A DNA stretch of 6,319 nucleotides from Fimenecus sp963624605 (GTDB taxonomy: Bacteria; Bacillota; Clostridia; Oscillospirales; Acutalibacteraceae), in assembly GCA_963624605.1 (NCBI GenBank), contig CAVFQD010000075.1, forward strand, positions 1-6,319, in the 5' to 3' direction. Every line of letters starts with the position of its first letter. Within the stretch, counting starts at the first letter, position 1. The translations under genes were made by a program, and so were the position numbers. Shown here piece after piece: positions 1 to 4,752 of the stretch. The notes below the pieces were generated by a model, which was given only the letters and a program-made list of their open reading frames with translations, was not told where the DNA came from and searched no databases.

Positions 1-2
1 CT

Positions 3-8
3 TATAAT
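3..8 (+). promoter_or_regulatory. Putative -10 element upstream of dnaN
   Basis: A perfect TATAAT hexamer lies 45 bases before the dnaN start codon in an AT-rich leader. If used by the housekeeping sigma factor, transcription would begin around positions 14-17 and give a leader of about 40 bases. The matching -35 element would lie left of the window, so the promoter cannot be confirmed. In AT-rich DNA this hexamer can arise by chance. A dnaN promoter in the dnaA-dnaN interval is common in Firmicutes, which makes the call plausible. Confidence 0.45.
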
Positions 9-36
9 ACTAATTTATTAAAATATATCTTATGTT

Positions 37-45
37 AGGAAAGGA
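37..45 (+). promoter_or_regulatory. Ribosome binding site of dnaN
   Basis: The sequence AGGAAAGGA ends 8 bases before the ATG at 54. It is a good purine-rich Shine-Dalgarno match and supports that ATG as the start of dnaN. Confidence 0.75.
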
Positions 46-53
46 AAAAATAT

Positions 54-1154
54 ATGAAATTCGTTTGCGACACACAAAAATTCTCGGAAATATGTTCAAA
101 TATCCAGCGTTCGGTTTCAAGCAAATCTACAATCCCGGCAATAGAGGGTATTTTGCTTACCACAACGGAAAATTCAATAACGGTCACCGGTTATGATTTG
201 GAGGTCGGCGTTATCACTTCTGTTGAAGCAAAGGTAGAAGAACAGGGAAGTATTATTCTCAACGCTAAAATTCTTTGTGATATTTTAAGAAACCTTCCCG
301 CTCAGACAGTAAGAATAGAATCGGACGAGAGAATGACAACCAAAATAAAAAGCGGAGACGCAGAGTTTTCTCTTATAGGAATAAACGCACAGGAATATCC
401 TGAGCTGCCGTCTGTAAACAGCAGTTTCCCTATTGTTGTAAAGGGTGGTATTCTTAAAGATATGATAAGAAAAACAATTTTTGCCACAGCGGAAAACGAT
501 GCAAAGGTTGTTCATACGGGAGTAAGGTTTGAAATAGGAAATTCTCTTATCCGTCTTGTTGCGGTAGACGGCTTCAGGCTTGCTGTAAGAAATGAGGCAA
601 TAGATTATCAAGGGGACGAGCAGGTATTTGTTGTTCCTAAAAAAACTCTTAACGAAATAATAAAGCTTATAGTAAACGACGATGTTGCGGTTTCGCTCAA
701 TATCGGAAAAAGACATATTGTTTTTGAAATCGGCAGCTATCTTGTTGTATCAAGACTTCTCGACGGAGAATTTTTGAATTATAAATCAGCTATCGCAATA
801 AATGAAAATACAAAAGTTGAGGTAAACACAAGAATGCTCATAAGCAGTATTGAAAGAACCTCACTTATGATTACAGACAGAGCAAAGAGCCCTATAAGAT
901 GTATTTTTGACGAGAATATGATTAAAATTTCATCAATTACCTCTTTAGGTGCGGCAAATGACAGGCTTCCCGCAAAAATTGAGGGTGAAAAAATAGAAAT
1001 CGGCTTCAATAACAGATTTTTGCTTGACGCATTGAAGGTTTGTGACACGGATGAGGTTATAATTAAGCTCAGCAGTCCCATTCAGCCTATTATCATTGTT
1101 CCGAAAGAGGGAGAAAGCTTCCTGTTCCTTGTTCTTCCCGTTAAATTAAAATAA
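54..1154 (+). CDS. dnaN: DNA polymerase III subunit beta (sliding clamp)
   Basis: DnaN forms a ring-shaped dimer around DNA that tethers the replicative polymerase and recruits ligase, mismatch-repair and translesion proteins through a hydrophobic pocket. The 366-residue length fits the family (about 365-380), which has three similar clamp domains, here at roughly residues 1-120, 125-245 and 250-366. Family landmarks are the NAQEYPELP segment near the end of domain 1, VDGFRLAVR in domain 2 (D172-R179; typically TDGHRLA) and the C-terminal LVLPVKLK, which contributes to the partner-binding pocket. The first ATG is preceded by a good SD and is the natural N-terminus (MKFVCDTQKF). It is the first gene of the tightly packed set, with yaaA starting one base after its stop. 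dnaA is the expected left neighbour but is outside the window. Nothing in the protein looks degraded. Confidence 0.97.
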   Translation: MKFVCDTQKFSEICSNIQRSVSSKSTIPAIEGILLTTTENSITVTGYDLEVGVITSVEAKVEEQGSIILNAKILCDILRNLPAQTVRIESDERMTTKIKSGDAEFSLIGINAQEYPELPSVNSSFPIVVKGGILKDMIRKTIFATAENDAKVVHTGVRFEIGNSLIRLVAVDGFRLAVRNEAIDYQGDEQVFVVPKKTLNEIIKLIVNDDVAVSLNIGKRHIVFEIGSYLVVSRLLDGEFLNYKSAIAINENTKVEVNTRMLISSIERTSLMITDRAKSPIRCIFDENMIKISSITSLGAANDRLPAKIEGEKIEIGFNNRFLLDALKVCDTDEVIIKLSSPIQPIIIVPKEGESFLFLVLPVKLK

Positions 1155-1155
1155 T

Positions 1156-1404
1156 ATGAAAACAGTTAAAATTAAGGCTAAAATTGCCGAAAAAGAAAAA
1201 GTACAGTTAAAAATAGATACCGATTTTATAAGACTTGACGCGGCTTTGAAACTTGCGAATATTGCTGTTACGGGCGGTCAGGCAAAAATAATAATCGGAG
1301 ACGGTCAAATTAAAGTTGACGGCGAAAAATGCACCCTGAGAGGAAAAAAGCTCAGATGCGGAGATAGCTTTGAATTTGACAGAAAAATTTACGAGATTAT
1401 ATAG
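1156..1404 (+). CDS. yaaA: S4 domain-containing protein YaaA
   Basis: This is a small (82 aa) RNA-binding protein of the YaaA family, which sits between dnaN and recF in many Firmicutes and is thought to act on the ribosome or rRNA. The S4 fold covers about residues 24-74, with the conserved core LDAALKLANI, the TGGQAK turn (39-44), the VDGE strand and RGKKLRCGD (62-70). B. subtilis YaaA is about 71 residues; this protein is longer because of a lysine-rich N-terminal stretch (seven Lys in the first 19 residues). The ATG at 1156 is the only usable start: an in-frame TAA lies just upstream at 1147-1149, and no other start codon occurs before the S4 core. No SD precedes it, and the dnaN stop is one base away, so translation probably depends on ribosomes finishing dnaN. 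Family assignment is firm; the molecular role here is inferred. Confidence 0.9.
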   Translation: MKTVKIKAKIAEKEKVQLKIDTDFIRLDAALKLANIAVTGGQAKIIIGDGQIKVDGEKCTLRGKKLRCGDSFEFDRKIYEII

Positions 1405-1412
1405 GTAAAATT

Positions 1413-2498
1413 ATGACGGTAAACAGGCTCTCGGTAATTGATTACAGAAACATAGATTATATAGAAATCGTTCCGTCGGAAAATGTCAATATAATTTTCG
1501 GCGAGAACGCACAGGGAAAAACGAATTTACTTGAGAGTATCTGGCTTTTTACGGGCTGTAAAAGTTTCCGAACAAAAAGAGACAGCGAGCTTTTGGGCTT
1601 TCAAAAGGANNNNNNNNNNATAGATTTTTTTGCAAAGGGCAGAGAACAGACCGCAACGATGATAATCGAAAAAAAGCGTTCAATCACAAAAAACGGAGTT
1701 GACTTAAAAAGTACTGCGGAAATGATAGGCGAATTTAATGCGGTTATTTTTTCTCCGTCGCATCTTGCTCTTATTAAAGAAGGTCCCGTAAACAGAAGAA
1801 AATTTCTTGATACGGCTCTTTGTCAGTTAAAACCGAGTTATGCGAGGGTGCTTGCAAAATATAACAGAACGCTTGAACAGAGAAATGCGCTGTTAAAGGA
1901 TATTCAATTTCATTCGGAGCTTTACGATACGCTTGATGTGTGGGACGACAGACTATCTTCCTATGCCTCGGCAATCGTATCTGAAAGAATAAAATATACA
2001 AAGCTGTTAAGCGAAAATTCCGAAAAGATATATTCGGGACTGTCTGACGGACGGGAAAGTCTTGAAATACAATATGTAAATAATACGGGTCTTTACAGCG
2101 AGGATATTTATGAAATCAAAGATTTTCTTTTTGAACGACTCAGGCAGACAAGGCGTGAGGATATTTTTAATAAAATAACAAGCATAGGTCCGCAAAGAGA
2201 TGATATTGATATAAAAATAAATTCTCTTTCGGCGAGAAAATACGGTTCACAGGGTCAACAGCGTTCGTGTGCGCTCGCAATGAAATTGAGCGAAGCAAAT
2301 ATAATAAAGGATATTACCGGAGAAGAGCCTGTTATTCTGCTTGACGATGTTATGAGCGAGCTTGATGTAAAGCGGCAGGATTACATTCTCAATCATCTCA
2401 ATTCAAGACAGGTTTTCATAACCTGCTGTGATCCGGCAACCGTTTTGAGAATGTGCGAGGGAAAAACATTCCACATTGAAAAAGGCAGGTTAATTTAA
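1413..2498 (+). CDS. recF: DNA replication and repair protein RecF
   Basis: RecF is an SMC/ABC-type ATPase that, with RecO and RecR, promotes RecA loading at single-strand gaps and helps stalled forks recover. The 361 residues match the family length. Visible motifs are Walker A GENAQGKT at 30-37 (Lys36, Thr37), the KSFRTKRD segment after it, the ABC-type signature YGSQGQQRS at 277-285, and Walker B VILLDD at 307-312 followed by VMSELD, the D-loop-like region. The C-terminus (HIEKGRLI) is complete. Ten N bases replace residues 66-69, but the frame is kept on both sides. The start at 1413 is 8 bases after the yaaA stop with only a weak AGGT as SD, again suggesting coupled translation. The stop overlaps the remB start by one base (TAATG). 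Identification is secure; only the four unknown residues are in doubt. Confidence 0.97.
   Translation: MTVNRLSVIDYRNIDYIEIVPSENVNIIFGENAQGKTNLLESIWLFTGCKSFRTKRDSELLGFQKXXXXIDFFAKGREQTATMIIEKKRSITKNGVDLKSTAEMIGEFNAVIFSPSHLALIKEGPVNRRKFLDTALCQLKPSYARVLAKYNRTLEQRNALLKDIQFHSELYDTLDVWDDRLSSYASAIVSERIKYTKLLSENSEKIYSGLSDGRESLEIQYVNNTGLYSEDIYEIKDFLFERLRQTRREDIFNKITSIGPQRDDIDIKINSLSARKYGSQGQQRSCALAMKLSEANIIKDITGEEPVILLDDVMSELDVKRQDYILNHLNSRQVFITCCDPATVLRMCEGKTFHIEKGRLI
1610..1619. other. Assembly gap (10 N) inside recF
   Basis: Ten consecutive undetermined bases interrupt recF between codons 65 and 70. They cover the last base of codon 66 and all of codons 67-69. A block of exactly ten N is often a scaffolding placeholder, so the true length may differ. 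The reading frame continues into clear RecF sequence on the far side, and by remembered alignment to B. subtilis RecF the missing stretch is about four residues, so the stated length may be right. Confidence 0.95.
2484..2489 (+). promoter_or_regulatory. Ribosome binding site of remB inside recF
   Basis: GGCAGG, embedded in the last codons of recF, lies 8 bases before the remB ATG. It is a moderate SD match. Together with the TAATG stop-start overlap it supports the 2498 start and coupled translation. Confidence 0.5.
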
Positions 2499-2743
2499 TG
2501 TATCTGCAAATAGGAACAGAGGACTTTATAAAGACCGAGGATATAATCGGCATATTTGACCTTGACAACACGACAGTTTCCAAGGCGTCAAGGGATTATC
2601 TCAATTTTGCCGAGAAAGAAAAACAATCAAAAACGGTTTCATTTGATTTGCCGAAATCGTTTATAGTAACCGAGAAAAAAGGCAGGAGAACGGTATATAT
2701 TTCGCCGTACTCGACAAATACGTTATTTAAGAGAATAGATTAA
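2498..2743 (+). CDS. remB: RemB/YaaB-like DUF370 protein
   Basis: This is a small protein (81 aa, the same length as B. subtilis YaaB/RemB) of the DUF370 family, related to the RemA DNA-binding regulators. In B. subtilis, RemA and RemB are tied to biofilm-matrix gene activation; in Clostridia the target genes are not known, so the role here is inferred from family only. Recognisable features are the N-terminal MYLQIGTEDFI followed by IIGIFDLDNTT (about residues 16-26), the central PKSFIVTEKKG strand, and the C-terminal VYISPYSTNTLFKR, which matches the family's YYSPLSSSTLKKR region. The ATG overlaps the recF stop by one base. Position between recF and gyrB is the classic locus for yaaB and supports the call over its paralogue RemA, which usually sits elsewhere, next to gmk. 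No transmembrane or signal segment is apparent. Confidence 0.88.
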   Translation: MYLQIGTEDFIKTEDIIGIFDLDNTTVSKASRDYLNFAEKEKQSKTVSFDLPKSFIVTEKKGRRTVYISPYSTNTLFKRID

Positions 2744-2760
2744 AATAATAAGAGCGTAAC

Positions 2761-2765
2761 GGAGG
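2761..2765 (+). promoter_or_regulatory. Strong ribosome binding site of gyrB
   Basis: GGAGG, the strongest SD core in the window, is 5 bases before the gyrB ATG. It contrasts with the weak or absent sites before yaaA and recF and implies independent, efficient translation of gyrB. The 27-base interval before gyrB shows no terminator hairpin. Confidence 0.8.
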
Positions 2766-2770
2766 AAAAA

Positions 2771-4735
2771 ATGAGCGAAGAAATCAAAAATGTAATGGAA
2801 GACGAAGAGATGGACACTGCCGTTACCGAAGAATACGGTGCGGACGCCATTCAGGTTCTTAAAGGACTTGAGGCGGTAAGAAAACGCCCCGGTATGTATA
2901 TCGGTTCAACGGGTCCCAAGGGTTTGCACCATCTTGTATATGAAATTGTCGATAACTCCATAGATGAGGCGTTGGCAGGCTACTGCACACATATTGAGGT
3001 TGAAATTTTACCCGATAACATAATTACTGTAAAGGATAACGGACGAGGAATTCCCGTAGGCATTAACGAGGAGGAAGGTCTCCCTGCGGTTACGGTTGTT
3101 CTTACCGTTCTTCACGCAGGCGGTAAATTCGGCGGCAGCGGTTATAAGGTTTCGGGAGGTTTGCACGGCGTAGGTTCGTCGGTCGTTAATGCGCTTTCCG
3201 AATGGTTTGAGGTTGAGGTCAGCCAGAACGGTCATATCTATAAGCAGAGATTTGAAAGAGGAGATATTGTTTCAGAACTTGAAGTAATCGGCGACACAGA
3301 TGAAACGGGTACTCTGATAAGATTTAAGGCGGATTCGGAAATATTTACGGAGACAACGGTTTATGAGTTTGATGTATTGCAGCGCAGACTCCGTGAACAG
3401 GCTTTCCTTAACGCCGGTCTTAAAATAACTCTTACGGACAAGAGAGATCCGGAAAACATTGTTGAAGAGGTTTACTGCTATGAGGGCGGTATTCGCTCGT
3501 TTGTCGATTTTATAAACAAATCAAGAGGTCTTACTCCCGTTCACGATGAAATTCTCCATTTTTCAACCGTTCAGGACGACAGGAGCGCAGAGGTTGCCAT
3601 TTCTTATAATGACGGCTACAATGAAATTATTCTCTCCTTTGCAAATGATGTCCGCACCATTGACGGCGGTACTCATGAGGACGGCTTCAAGACCGCTCTG
3701 ACAAAGGTGTTCAACGATTACGGCAGAAAATTCAAGCTTCTCAAGGATAACGATAAGAACCTTTCGGGTGACGATGTCCGTGAGGGTCTTACGGTTGTTA
3801 TCAGTGTTAAGCTTACCGAAGCGGAATTTGAAGGACAGACAAAAGGTAAGCTCGGTAATACCGAGATGAAGTCGCTTGTAAACAAAATGCTTTATGAGAA
3901 AATGATGACATATTTTGAAGAAAATCCCGCAGTCGCAAAGACGATTTTCTCAAAAGCGCTTGACGCTTCAAGAGCGAGAGAGGCGGCAAGAAAAGCAAGA
4001 GATACGGCAAGAAGAAAGTCGGCGTTTGAGGGCAACTCGCTTCCCGGTAAGCTTGCCGACTGTATAGACAAGGATCCCGAAAACACAGAACTGTTTATCG
4101 TCGAGGGAGATTCGGCGGGCGGCTCGGCAAAAGAAGGCAGAGACAACCGTATTCAGGCAATACTTCCTCTTTGGGGTAAAATGCTCAATGTCGAAAAGGC
4201 AAGAATTGACAAGGTTATCGGAAACGATAAGCTTACACCCGTTGTTCTTGCACTCGGAACGGGTATCGGCGACGAGTTTGATATAACAAAAATCAGATAC
4301 CACAAAATAGTAATTATGGCGGATGCCGATGTTGACGGTCAGCACATCAGAACGCTTCTTCTGACATTTTTCTTCAGATATATGCGCCCGCTTATTGATG
4401 AAGGATATATATATATCGCACAGCCGCCTCTTTTCAAGGTTTCAAAGGGTAAGTCGTTCAAATACGCATACACCGAGGATGAGAGAGACAGATACACGGC
4501 GGAATTCGGCGGAGAAAAGGTTGATGTTCAGCGATACAAAGGTCTCGGTGAGATGGATCCCGAGCAGCTTTGGGAGACTACAATGGACCCCGCAACAAGA
4601 ATTATGCTTCGTGTTACCCTTGAGGACGCAATGGAAGCAGACGAAACATTCTCAATTCTGATGGGCGATAAGGTTGAGCCGAGAAGAGAATTTATTGAGA
4701 AAAACGCAAAATATGTTCAAAACCTTGACATTTAA
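2771..4735 (+). CDS. gyrB: DNA gyrase subunit B
   Basis: GyrB is the ATPase subunit of gyrase; with GyrA it introduces negative supercoils using ATP. At 654 residues it is the short Gram-positive form, without the long C-terminal insert of enterobacterial GyrB (about 804). The GHKL ATPase domain shows the N-box EIVDNSIDEA (Glu58, Asn62), DNGRGIP (89-95), GGLHGVG (129-135) and the transducer QTK loop (Gln356, Lys358). The TOPRIM domain shows EGDSAGGSAK from Glu445, DADVDG (518-523) and QRYKGLGEM (587-595). The C-terminus KNAKYVQNLDI is complete. A roughly 15-residue acidic leader precedes the usual start of the fold. Two drug-site positions are unusual: Gln152 where E. coli has Arg136, and Trp468 where E. 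coli has Lys447. ParE is the close alternative; the recF-remB-gyrB-gyrA setting favours GyrB. The start is fixed by GGAGG five bases upstream. Confidence 0.97.
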   Translation: MSEEIKNVMEDEEMDTAVTEEYGADAIQVLKGLEAVRKRPGMYIGSTGPKGLHHLVYEIVDNSIDEALAGYCTHIEVEILPDNIITVKDNGRGIPVGINEEEGLPAVTVVLTVLHAGGKFGGSGYKVSGGLHGVGSSVVNALSEWFEVEVSQNGHIYKQRFERGDIVSELEVIGDTDETGTLIRFKADSEIFTETTVYEFDVLQRRLREQAFLNAGLKITLTDKRDPENIVEEVYCYEGGIRSFVDFINKSRGLTPVHDEILHFSTVQDDRSAEVAISYNDGYNEIILSFANDVRTIDGGTHEDGFKTALTKVFNDYGRKFKLLKDNDKNLSGDDVREGLTVVISVKLTEAEFEGQTKGKLGNTEMKSLVNKMLYEKMMTYFEENPAVAKTIFSKALDASRAREAARKARDTARRKSAFEGNSLPGKLADCIDKDPENTELFIVEGDSAGGSAKEGRDNRIQAILPLWGKMLNVEKARIDKVIGNDKLTPVVLALGTGIGDEFDITKIRYHKIVIMADADVDGQHIRTLLLTFFFRYMRPLIDEGYIYIAQPPLFKVSKGKSFKYAYTEDERDRYTAEFGGEKVDVQRYKGLGEMDPEQLWETTMDPATRIMLRVTLEDAMEADETFSILMGDKVEPRREFIEKNAKYVQNLDI

Positions 4736-4741
4736 GATAAA

Positions 4742-4746
4742 GAGGT
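4742..4746 (+). promoter_or_regulatory. Ribosome binding site of gyrA
   Basis: GAGGT lies 6 bases before the ATG at 4753, within the 17-base gyrB-gyrA spacer. It supports that ATG as the start even though the resulting protein has a longer N-terminus than usual. Confidence 0.7.
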
Positions 4747-4752
4747 AAGACG

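Noticed and set aside
1..53. Possible origin sequence with DnaA boxes upstream of dnaN
   Set aside because: The leader is AT-rich and in the right neighbourhood, but no good TTATNCACA match is visible and the dnaA-dnaN interval is mostly outside the window.
285..716. 143-residue open frame on the minus strand within dnaN
   Set aside because: It lies wholly antisense to a strongly conserved gene, has no plausible SD or family motifs, and its composition (many Tyr, Cys, Arg) is typical of a shadow frame.
2744..2770. Possible terminator or promoter between remB and gyrB
   Set aside because: The 27 bases hold no inverted repeat with a T-run and no paired -35/-10; only the gyrB SD is supported.
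3968..4345. 125-residue open frame on the minus strand within gyrB
   Set aside because: It covers the TOPRIM coding region in antisense and is rich in Cys, Ser and Arg without recognisable domains, so it is a by-product of gyrB codon usage.
4405..4414. AT dinucleotide run resembling a small repeat or palindrome
   Set aside because: It is fully explained by the GyrB coding sequence for GYIYI in a conserved segment.
4395..4661. 88-residue plus-strand frame overlapping the gyrB 3' part
   Set aside because: It is out of frame within the conserved QRYKGLGEM region of gyrB, with no SD or independent context.
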